In this document: piece by piece, positions 24,337 through 31,290 of the stretch
Layout: each line of letters begins with the position of its first letter
Position numbering within the stretch: position 1 is the stretch's first letter
From: Deltaproteobacteria bacterium
GTDB taxonomy: Bacteria > Bdellovibrionota > FAC87 > UBA2466
DNA: 35,514 nucleotides
Reading direction: 5' to 3'
Assembly: GCA_900299195.1 (NCBI GenBank)
Contig: OMIX01000036.1
Coordinates: 1 to 35,514 of the forward strand
Notes under the pieces: generated by a model
The model's input: only the letters and a program-made list of their open reading frames with translations
Database searches by the model: none
Told to the model about the DNA's origin: nothing
Position numbers and translations under genes: made by a program

Positions 24337-25307
24337 TACAAAAAAGATGGGTTAAGCTTTTTATCGCAGTTTCCTTTTTGATGCTGACCCAAGTGGCCTG
24401 GTGGCTAGACGTGTTTTCAAGAAGTGTGAATACCATTGCAGAACTGCGAAAAGAAAACGCAACCCTACGAGGCATGCTGAACGAGCCTGGGGTTTTGGAG
24501 GGAATTCACAAATCGGCTTATCACAAAAAACTGATGTTCTTCTCTGAAACATTCGCTTTCGCCATTTTAACGGCTCTGGGGCTTTACTTACTTTTTCGAG
24601 CTCTCAAACTTCAAGAAAAAGCGAGAAAGCTTCAAAAGCAGTTTATCGAAACCATGTCGCATGAGTCCAAAACGCCTCTCACTGCCCTAAAACTCAGATT
24701 AGAATCTATTTTAGAAAAAAACTCCTCTGAGCCTCAATTATCCAAAGAGTTGTCTCTTTCTTTGGAAGAGGTGAGGCGTCTAAGCTCTGTATTTGAAAAG
24801 GCCCTTAGTTTAAATCGAATGGAAAGTTATGCTTTCAAGTTCGAGGAGCTTTCAGTGGGAGAGGTGGTCAAAGAAGTTTTAAGGCGGATGGAGCCGCTGC
24901 TAAAACAAAAAAACGTTCAAGTGTATTTTTCACAAACGGGTGAGGGGTGGACGCAGGGAGATCTGTTTGGCTTGCAAAATACGGTACAGAGCCTTTTAGA
25001 AAATGCGGTGATGTACAACGACAAATCAGAGAAAGAGGTTCGAATCGAAGTGGTGGACGAAACCCAAAAAATCAAGCTTCGAGTGACTGACAATGGTCCT
25101 GGAATTGCGGATTCTGACCGTAAGAAAATTTTTGAAAAATTTTATCGAACTAAAAGCAGTCGGAAAATTCCTGGAACGGGCTTGGGGCTGTATTTGGCGA
25201 AGCACATTGTAGAATCTCACTCAGGAACTCTAGAGCTTGTTTCCACTCAAACCTCGGGAGCCCAATTTGAAGTGGTTCTTCCTAAGCGGGAGGACAAGCG
25301 TGGGTAA
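24324..25307 (+). CDS. Sensor histidine kinase embedded in the heme operon
   Basis: Two membrane segments (about 10-28 and 71-91) enclose a short periplasmic loop of about 42 residues (from DVFSRS to HKK) with a helical, zipper-like part (IAELRKENATLRGML). No PAS, HAMP or Cys is seen. A linker coiled coil leads to the HisKA domain with H113 in ETMSHESKTPLTALKLR; the usual HELRTPL reads HESKTPL. The ATPase domain has an N box (LLENAVMYND), G1 (TDNGPGIAD), F box (IFEKFYRTK) and G2 (GTGLGLYLAKHI), all complete. It overlaps hemL by 13 bases and the regulator by 8, so it is made together with heme enzymes. The signal may be membrane or envelope state, or a heme intermediate; this is inference. Confidence 0.93.
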   Translation: MSTVVQKRWVKLFIAVSFLMLTQVAWWLDVFSRSVNTIAELRKENATLRGMLNEPGVLEGIHKSAYHKKLMFFSETFAFAILTALGLYLLFRALKLQEKARKLQKQFIETMSHESKTPLTALKLRLESILEKNSSEPQLSKELSLSLEEVRRLSSVFEKALSLNRMESYAFKFEELSVGEVVKEVLRRMEPLLKQKNVQVYFSQTGEGWTQGDLFGLQNTVQSLLENAVMYNDKSEKEVRIEVVDETQKIKLRVTDNGPGIADSDRKKIFEKFYRTKSSRKIPGTGLGLYLAKHIVESHSGTLELVSTQTSGAQFEVVLPKREDKRG

Positions 25308-26001
25308 CCGAATTTGTCTAGTCGAAGATGATCCTACGATTAGAGAGTTAGTCTCTGAAAAACTCATCAAAAAAGGTTATTCCGTTGATTCTTTTGAACG
25401 TGCCGAAGACGTAAAAAACAACAAAGACCTAGGTTGGGAGCTTTATATTCTTGATGTCATGTTAGCTGGAGAGTCGAGCGGATTGGAATTGTGCGATTAT
25501 TTAAAAAAAATAGAGCCGACCTTGCCTATCTTGATTCTGTCAGCGCTTTCTGAACCGCACGATAGGATTGAAGGGCTTAAAGTAGGGGCCGATGATTATT
25601 TGACTAAGCCGTTTGAAATGGAAGAGCTGCTACTTCGAGTGGAAGGGATGCTCAAAAGGCGCTCTTGGTATTCTTCATTGCCTGCCAATCTTTCCATATT
25701 CGAATGGGATGACTGCTCAGTGGATTTTGTGAAGTTTGAAGGACGAAAAGGGAATGATGTTTTCTCCCTAAGCCAAAAAGAGTGCATGTTGATGAAGTTA
25801 TTGGTCGAAAAAGAAAATCAAGTAGTGACTCGTGATGAAATTCTAAATCAAGTTTGGGGTTACGATGTTTTTCCTTCTTCCCGCACGGTCGATAATTTTA
25901 TTGTTCGTTTAAGAAGATATTTCGATAACCCGGGAAACCCTAAATACTTTCACTCTATTCGAGGAGCTGGATATAAATTTACTAAAAGGGGAGTTTTATG
26001 A
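25300..26001 (+). CDS. OmpR-family response regulator embedded in the heme operon
   Basis: The start is GTG at 25300, with GGGAGGA five bases upstream and an eight-base overlap with the kinase stop (GTGGGTAA). An ATG at 25237 would add unrelated residues inside the kinase gene. The receiver domain has E9/D10/D11, phospho-acceptor D52 (LYILDVMLAG), S81 and K103 (DDYLTKPF). A winged-helix domain follows (about 140-233) with FSLSQKECMLMKLLVEKENQ, VVTRDEILNQVWGYDVFPSS, VDNFIVRLRRYF and the wing SIRGAGYKFT. It binds DNA as a dimer once phosphorylated, presumably by the adjacent kinase. The hemA promoter region is an obvious candidate target, unproven. 233 residues is typical. hemE starts on its stop (ATGA). 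Confidence 0.94.
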   Translation: MGNRICLVEDDPTIRELVSEKLIKKGYSVDSFERAEDVKNNKDLGWELYILDVMLAGESSGLELCDYLKKIEPTLPILILSALSEPHDRIEGLKVGADDYLTKPFEMEELLLRVEGMLKRRSWYSSLPANLSIFEWDDCSVDFVKFEGRKGNDVFSLSQKECMLMKLLVEKENQVVTRDEILNQVWGYDVFPSSRTVDNFIVRLRRYFDNPGNPKYFHSIRGAGYKFTKRGVL

Positions 26002-27041
26002 AACCCACGGCAAAACCTTTGCTTATAAAACAGACGGAAGGGGAATCCTTAGGAAGATTTCCGGTGTGGATGATGAGACAAGCTGGGAGATACCTTCCAA
26101 GCTATCGCGCCATTCGAGAAAAATATTCCTTCTGGGAAATGGCCACCCAACCTGAAGTCGCAGCTCAAGTCAGTCTTCTTCCAATGGCAGAAATTCCCGT
26201 GGATGCCATCATTTTTTTTTCCGATATTTTAACTTTGCCTTACGGACTAGGGCTTCCCATCACTATGAAAGAGTCGGTGGGACCTGTTACGGAAACTCCT
26301 TTAAGAACGCTTGAGGATTTTAAAGTATTTAAAAATTTTCAGCCTGAAACTCACACTTCATTTGTCGGACAAGCCCTAAACCTCATCAAAGAGAAAATCC
26401 CTCAGGAAATGGCTCTTTTGGGATTTGCGGGGGCGCCCTGGACGGTTGGAGCTTACTTAATTGAAGGCAAAGCGAATCGTAATTTTGAGGCGATCAAAGC
26501 TTGGATGTATCGAGAGCCTCAGGTTTTAGCTCAGAGTCTAGACCTTTTGGCAGAGGCTACTCTTCAGTATCTGGAATGGCAGTATCGCTGCGGAGCCCAT
26601 ATGGTGCAGCTCTTTGATACTTGGATTGCCCAAATGCCCAAAGCATTTTTTGATCAGTATTATTTAAAAATTTTAGTCAAAATATTTTCTAAGTTAAAGG
26701 CGAAAGGCATTCCAGCGATTTACTTCACCAAAAATTCTGCCCATTTGGCCCCTTCATTTTCGGAAATTCCAGCGAGTGGATTTAGTGTAGATGAAATTCT
26801 AACTTTGAGTGATTGGGACAAACTTCTCCCTCAAGGTCGATTTCTTCAGGGGAATTTAGATCCTATAATTTTGCTTAAAGGAACTGAAGGCGAGGTTCGT
26901 TTAAAAACACGGTTATTGGTTCAAGAAGCTCGAACCTTAAGTCGACCTGTTATTTTGAATTTAGGGCATGGTATTTTGCCAGGGACTCCCGTCGAGAATG
27001 CTCGGGCCTTTGTGGAGGAGGCTAGAAGTTTATGGATTTAA
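25998..27041 (+). CDS. hemE: Uroporphyrinogen decarboxylase HemE
   Basis: It removes four carboxyl groups from uroporphyrinogen III, giving coproporphyrinogen III. The N-terminal signature PVWMMRQAGRYLPSYRAIRE is exact. IIFFSDILTLPYGLGL carries the catalytic Asp, and GFAGAPWTVGAYLIEG and LNLGHGILPGTPVENARAFV match the second signature and the C-terminus. Length 347 is normal. ATGA overlap with the response regulator; ten-base overlap with hemN. Confidence 0.97.
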   Translation: MKPTAKPLLIKQTEGESLGRFPVWMMRQAGRYLPSYRAIREKYSFWEMATQPEVAAQVSLLPMAEIPVDAIIFFSDILTLPYGLGLPITMKESVGPVTETPLRTLEDFKVFKNFQPETHTSFVGQALNLIKEKIPQEMALLGFAGAPWTVGAYLIEGKANRNFEAIKAWMYREPQVLAQSLDLLAEATLQYLEWQYRCGAHMVQLFDTWIAQMPKAFFDQYYLKILVKIFSKLKAKGIPAIYFTKNSAHLAPSFSEIPASGFSVDEILTLSDWDKLLPQGRFLQGNLDPIILLKGTEGEVRLKTRLLVQEARTLSRPVILNLGHGILPGTPVENARAFVEEARSLWI

Positions 27042-28396
27042 ATGAGTTGATCAAGAAATATTCGACTTCGGGTCCAAGATACACTTCTTATCCAACTGCC
27101 CCTCAATGGACTGAAGATTTAAAAACGGCCTCCTATCGGGAGCAACTCCAAAAAAGTTTTTCTGGAAGAACAGAACCTATCGCGCTTTATGTTCATATCC
27201 CGTTTTGCGAGGCGCTTTGCTACTATTGCGGTTGCAATATTCAAATCACTAAAGATCACTCAAGAAGCCAGAGTTATTTACAAAGTTTGATCCAAGAGAT
27301 TCGCACTGTGGCTGAGATTATTGGCACACGGCAGACTCTTTCCCAGATCAGTTGGGGTGGCGGAACTCCAACTTTTTTTACCTGCCAGGAGATTGAGCAA
27401 CTTCACTTAGCCACTTTAAAATATTTTGATTTGGCAGGGGATGCTGAAGTGAGCATTGAAATTGATCCTCGGGTAACAACCTGGGATCAACTAGCCACCT
27501 TGAGAAGATTAGGATTCAACCGAGTGAGCTTAGGGGTTCAGGATTTTAATACCGAAGTTCAGAAAGTGATCAATCGGATACAGTCCGTTCAATTGACCGG
27601 GGACATGCTTAAGGAGTGCCGAAGGCTGGGTTTCAGTGGAATTAACTTTGATCTGATTTATGGTTTACCTCTGCAAACTCGGGAGACTTTTAGAAAGACT
27701 CTTGAAGAGGTGATTTCTCTTCGCCCCGATCGAATCGCTTTGTACAATTATGCTCATTTGCCCTCCTTGAGACCTCACCAAAAAATTATGGATAAATACG
27801 CTCGACCGAACTCGGAGGATCGTTTAGCTATTTTTTCAGAGGGTTATACTGATTTCACGAGTCAGGGATATCGTTCCATAGGAATGGATCATTTTGCACT
27901 TGAAACGGATGAGCTTTTTCTCGCAATAGAGAAAGAGACTTTGTACCGCAATTTTATGGGCTACACTGTGAAACGTGGTGCTGGAATGATTGGTATTGGG
28001 GCCTCTGCGATAGGTGAAATTGGCGGAAGTTACTTTCAAAATATTCGTGAAACTAAGCCTTATGAAGACAGTGTTAATTCGGAAGGAGTGGCGGCATTTC
28101 GCGGGTGTCTACTCACCCAAGACGATAAGGAAAGAAAGTGGATCATTCAGCAGCTCATGTGCAAGTTTGTCTTGAGGTTTCAGGAGTATCAAAAGTTGTT
28201 TCAGAAGGATTTTGCCCAACAATTCCAATCAGAAATTCTTAAGCTGAGCGATTTTTCCCAAGAGGGGATTTTGAAAGTCGACTCCGATAGTATTGTGATT
28301 ACCGATCTAGGTAGACTTTTTATTCGTAACGTAGCGATGATCTTTGATGCTTATTTAAATTTGCCGACCGGCGCCACTTACTCAAAAACCTTATGA
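27032..28396 (+). CDS. hemN: Oxygen-independent coproporphyrinogen III dehydrogenase HemN
   Basis: This radical-SAM enzyme decarboxylates coproporphyrinogen III to protoporphyrinogen IX without O2. The cluster motif is HIPFCEALCYYCGCN, with C59, C63 and C66 binding the 4Fe-4S and the extra C68 that marks true HemN rather than HemW. GGGTPTFF, IEIDPRVTTWDQL, NRVSLGVQDFNTEVQ, FDLIYGLPLQT and GMDHFALETDEL follow, and the C-terminal HemN domain is present. Length 454 is usual. The N-terminal YSTSGPRYTSYPTAPQW is also typical of HemN. No oxygen-dependent hemF is in the window. It overlaps its downstream gene by ATGA. Confidence 0.97.
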   Translation: MDLNELIKKYSTSGPRYTSYPTAPQWTEDLKTASYREQLQKSFSGRTEPIALYVHIPFCEALCYYCGCNIQITKDHSRSQSYLQSLIQEIRTVAEIIGTRQTLSQISWGGGTPTFFTCQEIEQLHLATLKYFDLAGDAEVSIEIDPRVTTWDQLATLRRLGFNRVSLGVQDFNTEVQKVINRIQSVQLTGDMLKECRRLGFSGINFDLIYGLPLQTRETFRKTLEEVISLRPDRIALYNYAHLPSLRPHQKIMDKYARPNSEDRLAIFSEGYTDFTSQGYRSIGMDHFALETDELFLAIEKETLYRNFMGYTVKRGAGMIGIGASAIGEIGGSYFQNIRETKPYEDSVNSEGVAAFRGCLLTQDDKERKWIIQQLMCKFVLRFQEYQKLFQKDFAQQFQSEILKLSDFSQEGILKVDSDSIVITDLGRLFIRNVAMIFDAYLNLPTGATYSKTL

Positions 28397-29181
28397 AGTT
28401 TTGGAACTTTTGGAAGTCATCGAATTCGGTCATTTTAGAATTTGATCATATTGATGACAAAAACATGGATGACTTTGTCCAGCAAATCGAGGAAGTGGAA
28501 AAATATTACGCTTTTGATCGCTTAGAAAACTTAGCTAGAAGAGTTTTCCAAAGAAAAAAACTGGGTTTGGCCTCGATATTTTTTAAAAACCCCAGGAAAA
28601 GTGTGCTTCTTAGGGCTGTTCCCTTTTTATTAGAAAAAAAAATCCCTTTCACGATAAGTTTGAGGGCTGACTGCATCGGTCTTAACCGATTACCGATAGA
28701 GGAAGAGCTTAATCTTTATTTAAGAAAGTACCCTGAGAAATTCTCAGCCGAAACCCAGGCTCAACTTTTCGATTGGGGATGGAGTCATCCGCAAAAAGCT
28801 GAGGCGTTTTTGTTGGGGCTTAGAAAAACGGTGGGGCCCTTGCCTCTGGAAGCTGTAGATCCCACCTTCTTTTTTGCCACATGGGGTAAACTTTTAGAGA
28901 TTCCCAACGAGTGGGTTTCCTGGGGAATCACATTGAATGTCTCACCCCAGCTGACTAGTTGGGTAGAAAACGAAATATTATTTATGCGACAACAGCTAGG
29001 GCAGCACCCCCAAGTGGCACGAGTGCATTATCCTTCTGAAAACCATCGAGTTTTTCCCTTCGAGTGGGATGAAGCCTCTTTAAAAAAGTTAGCTTTAGAA
29101 GCCTGTGTTGGGAGGTTGGATGGAGCTGTGACGCACTCGAGCGATTGGTGGAACCTTCCCGTTTGGCGTTTTTCGACTTGA
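28393..29181 (+). CDS. Hypothetical protein with degenerate polysaccharide-deacetylase (NodB-like) pattern
   Basis: Last gene of the heme operon, joined to hemN by ATGA. No signal peptide, no membrane segment. Residues about 57-97 (GLASIFFKNPRKSVLLRAVP, then FLLEKKIPFTISLRADCIGL) follow the NodB spacing 'TFDDG....AYPLLKKYGIPATFFL...IG', but the catalytic Asp pair is replaced by KN. The short FDHIDD near residue 17 is the only acidic cluster. The C-terminal half has tryptophan-rich patches (FDWGWSHPQ, SDWWNLPVWRF) and HPQVARVHYPSENHR. If the NodB relation is right the protein is catalytically dead or altered. The link to heme synthesis is only by position. It could equally be an unrelated helical/beta protein. 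Confidence 0.75.
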   Translation: MKFWNFWKSSNSVILEFDHIDDKNMDDFVQQIEEVEKYYAFDRLENLARRVFQRKKLGLASIFFKNPRKSVLLRAVPFLLEKKIPFTISLRADCIGLNRLPIEEELNLYLRKYPEKFSAETQAQLFDWGWSHPQKAEAFLLGLRKTVGPLPLEAVDPTFFFATWGKLLEIPNEWVSWGITLNVSPQLTSWVENEILFMRQQLGQHPQVARVHYPSENHRVFPFEWDEASLKKLALEACVGRLDGAVTHSSDWWNLPVWRFST

Positions 29182-29205
29182 AAAAAAAAGGTGACTAGAT
29201 AAAAT
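29178..29205 (+). promoter_or_regulatory. Promoter for the small repeat protein
   Basis: TTGAAA (29178-29183), which includes the stop codon of the preceding gene, is 16 bases from TAAAAT (29200-29205). It lies 55 bases before the ATG at 29260. Confidence 0.6.
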
Positions 29206-29259
29206 TTTATATTCCGTCGATAAAAAGACAAAAATTGGATGTAAAAAATCGGAGGCATC

Positions 29260-29505
29260 ATGGCAACGAAAGTGGCAAAAGTCGGAGTTAAGAAAGAAGA
29301 AGGTTGGCTGTATTACCTAGATAAAAAAGGTAATGTTTCTAGAGCCAAAATGGGGCGGGGAAGAAAACCTTCTAAGGTAAAACCTCAAATGGTAGCCAAA
29401 GTCGGGGTTAAAAGGGAAGAGGGCTTTCTGTATTTTATCGACAAGCAAGGGGATGTTTCAAAAGCCAAACTTTCTCGTCGTGGCAGGAAAAAGAAAAGAA
29501 AGTAA
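29260..29505 (+). CDS. Small basic protein made of two tandem repeats
   Basis: The 81-residue protein consists of two copies of a unit with a period of 40 residues: VAKVGVKKEEGWLYYLDKKG (from V5) and VAKVGVKREEGFLYFIDKQG (from V45), each followed by (N/D)VS(R/K)AK and an Arg/Gly/Lys-rich tail (GRGRK, SRRGRKKKRK). The basic tails suggest binding to nucleic acid or to acidic polymers; the aromatic LYY-D core suggests a small beta unit. I associate this VGVKxEEG-LYY-DKxGxVS motif with small unnamed proteins of Bdellovibrio-like bacteria, from memory only. GGAGG five bases before the ATG, its own promoter and a strong terminator indicate an independently and probably highly expressed gene. Confidence 0.85.
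   Translation: MATKVAKVGVKKEEGWLYYLDKKGNVSRAKMGRGRKPSKVKPQMVAKVGVKREEGFLYFIDKQGDVSKAKLSRRGRKKKRK
29272..29469 (+). repeat. Intragenic tandem duplication (120-base period)
   Basis: Bases 29272-29349 and 29392-29469 code for the two copies of the VAKVGVK...SxAK unit. Third-position differences are frequent while the protein is kept, so the duplication is old and under selection. Confidence 0.8.
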
Positions 29506-29535
29506 AAGTCGTAAAAGATTGCTTTTGTTTTAAGT

Positions 29536-29563
29536 GTGGGCCCCATGGGGCCCACGTTTTTTT
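29536..29563 (+). terminator. Strong GC-rich terminator
   Basis: A perfect 20-base palindrome (GTGGGCCCC, AT, GGGGCCCAC; 29536-29555) is followed by seven T. It ends the small repeat gene, and probably also any read-through from the heme operon, which has no terminator of its own. Confidence 0.93.
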
Positions 29564-29578
29564 CTACCTGTCCTTTAG

Positions 29579-29608
29579 TTGTCACCCCTTCTAAGACCAT
29601 GTTATGAG
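29579..29608 (+). promoter_or_regulatory. Promoter for the P5C dehydrogenase gene
   Basis: TTGTCA (29579-29584), 18 bases, then TATGAG (29603-29608). The -10 covers the in-frame ATG at 29604, which therefore cannot be the start; this supports the ATG at 29631. Confidence 0.5.
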
Positions 29609-29630
29609 TAAGGGAACTATCGGAGAATCT

Positions 29631-31256
29631 ATGAATAACTGTTTTTCTCAAATCCCTGCTCCCAAAAATGAAACTGTTCTCAATTATGCGCCCGAGGCTC
29701 CGGAGACTAAAGAGCTCAAAAACCATTTGGCAGCTATGGCCCGAATGGAAATTGAAGTGCCACTAGTGATCAATGGTAAAGAGGTTCGAACTGGAAAGAC
29801 GGAATCGATCATTCAACCGCACAAACATCAGCATAAGCTAGGCTATTTCCATAAAGCGGGTCCCGATGAGGTAAAATCTGCCATTCAGGGAGCTCTCTCT
29901 GTAGCTAAGGATTGGGCCGCCATGCCTTACTCTGCGCGTGCCGCCATTTTTCTAAAAGCCGCTGAGCTGTTAGCGACCAAGTATCGTCCTGTTTTAAATG
30001 CGGCCACCATGTTAGGGCAGGGAAAAACGTGTTACCAAGCTGAAATTGATTCTGCTTGTGAATTAATCGATTTTTTAAGATTCAATTGTCACTTTCAGGA
30101 ACAGATGTACTCGATGCAACCGATTTCTGCTCCTGGAATGTGGAACCGAATGGAATATCGGCCTCTTGAAGGTTTTATTTTCGCAGTGACCCCGTTTAAC
30201 TTTACGGCCATTGCCGGCAACTTGACGACTTCAGCGGCCCTTTTAGGCAATGTCGTGGTTTGGAAACCTGCTTCAACGGCGGTTTATTCCGGCCATTTCA
30301 TTATGAAGTTATTAGAAGAAGCCGGTCTACCTCCCGGAGTGATACAGTTTGTTCCCGGAAGTGGAGCTGCTGTGGGGGATATTTGTATTCGGGATAAAAA
30401 CTTAGCTGGAGTTCATTTCACGGGAAGCACCGGGGTTTTTCAAGATATGTGGAAGAACATCGGTGAAAACATACACCAGTACCGAAGTTATCCTCGAATA
30501 GTGGGAGAAACGGGAGGAAAAGATTTTGTCTTCGCTCATCCCTCTGCTGATGTCGATGGTTTGGTGGCTGCGATTGTGAGAGGTTCCTTTGAATATCAGG
30601 GACAAAAGTGCTCTGCCGCTTCCAGGGCTTACATTCCCAAGAGCCTTTGGAAAGAGGTGAAAGAGAAATTGGTGGCAGAAGTGAAAACCATCAAAATGGG
30701 GGATATTTCTGATTTTAAAAACTTTATGGGTGCTGTGATTGATAAAAAATCTTTCGATAACATCCGAGGTTATTTGGAGGGGGTAGCTCAGAGCAAAGAT
30801 TCTGAAATTATCGTGGGAGGAAAATGTCGAGATGAAGAAGGTTATTTTGTCGAACCCACAGTGATTGAAACTAAAAACCCTCATTATCGCACCATGTGTG
30901 AAGAGATTTTTGGGCCTGTCATGACCGTTTATGTTTATGAGGATTCTCAATTTGAAGAGACTCTAAAAATTTGTGATGAAACATCTCCTTATGCTTTGAC
31001 AGGATGTATTTGGGCGCAAGATCGTCGAGTGATCGAAACTGCAATGACCCGATTGTCTCAGAGTGCAGGTAATTTTTATATCAACAACAAACCCACTGGA
31101 GCCGTGGTAGGTCAGCAACCCTTTGGGGGAGCTCGAGGTTCGGGAACCAATGACAAAGCGGGCAGTTTATTGAATCTTTTAAGGTGGGTTTCTGTCCGAA
31201 CGGTCTCTGAAACTTTTTCACCACCTAAAAATTATCGTTATCCGTTCATGGCTTAA
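29631..31256 (+). CDS. pruA: L-glutamate gamma-semialdehyde (1-pyrroline-5-carboxylate) dehydrogenase
   Basis: This aldehyde dehydrogenase performs the second step of proline degradation, oxidising glutamate semialdehyde to glutamate with NAD+. Catalytic C327 is in YQGQKCSAASRAY, the Glu in RIVGETGGKDFVFAHP, the cofactor part in AVTPFNFTAIAGNL and WKPASTAVYSGHF, and the end RGSGTNDKAGS and LLRWVSVRTVSETF. That end, and the length of 541, match the stand-alone group-1 type related to eukaryotic ALDH4A1, not PutA. GGAGA before the ATG at 29631 fixes the start. No proline dehydrogenase gene is adjacent. The pathway yields glutamate, the feedstock of the C5 heme route upstream, but there is no operon link. 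Confidence 0.94.
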   Translation: MNNCFSQIPAPKNETVLNYAPEAPETKELKNHLAAMARMEIEVPLVINGKEVRTGKTESIIQPHKHQHKLGYFHKAGPDEVKSAIQGALSVAKDWAAMPYSARAAIFLKAAELLATKYRPVLNAATMLGQGKTCYQAEIDSACELIDFLRFNCHFQEQMYSMQPISAPGMWNRMEYRPLEGFIFAVTPFNFTAIAGNLTTSAALLGNVVVWKPASTAVYSGHFIMKLLEEAGLPPGVIQFVPGSGAAVGDICIRDKNLAGVHFTGSTGVFQDMWKNIGENIHQYRSYPRIVGETGGKDFVFAHPSADVDGLVAAIVRGSFEYQGQKCSAASRAYIPKSLWKEVKEKLVAEVKTIKMGDISDFKNFMGAVIDKKSFDNIRGYLEGVAQSKDSEIIVGGKCRDEEGYFVEPTVIETKNPHYRTMCEEIFGPVMTVYVYEDSQFEETLKICDETSPYALTGCIWAQDRRVIETAMTRLSQSAGNFYINNKPTGAVVGQQPFGGARGSGTNDKAGSLLNLLRWVSVRTVSETFSPPKNYRYPFMA

Positions 31257-31290
31257 ACCCATCGATCATTAAAAAAAGGGGAATACTTTG

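Noticed and set aside
25237-25299. Upstream ATG for the OmpR-family regulator
   Set aside because: It would add 21 residues unlike any receiver domain; GTG 25300 has a good GGGAGGA site and couples to the kinase stop.
30402-30950. 182-codon antisense frame in the P5C dehydrogenase gene
   Set aside because: Antisense to conserved catalytic regions; codon pattern of the dehydrogenase explains it.
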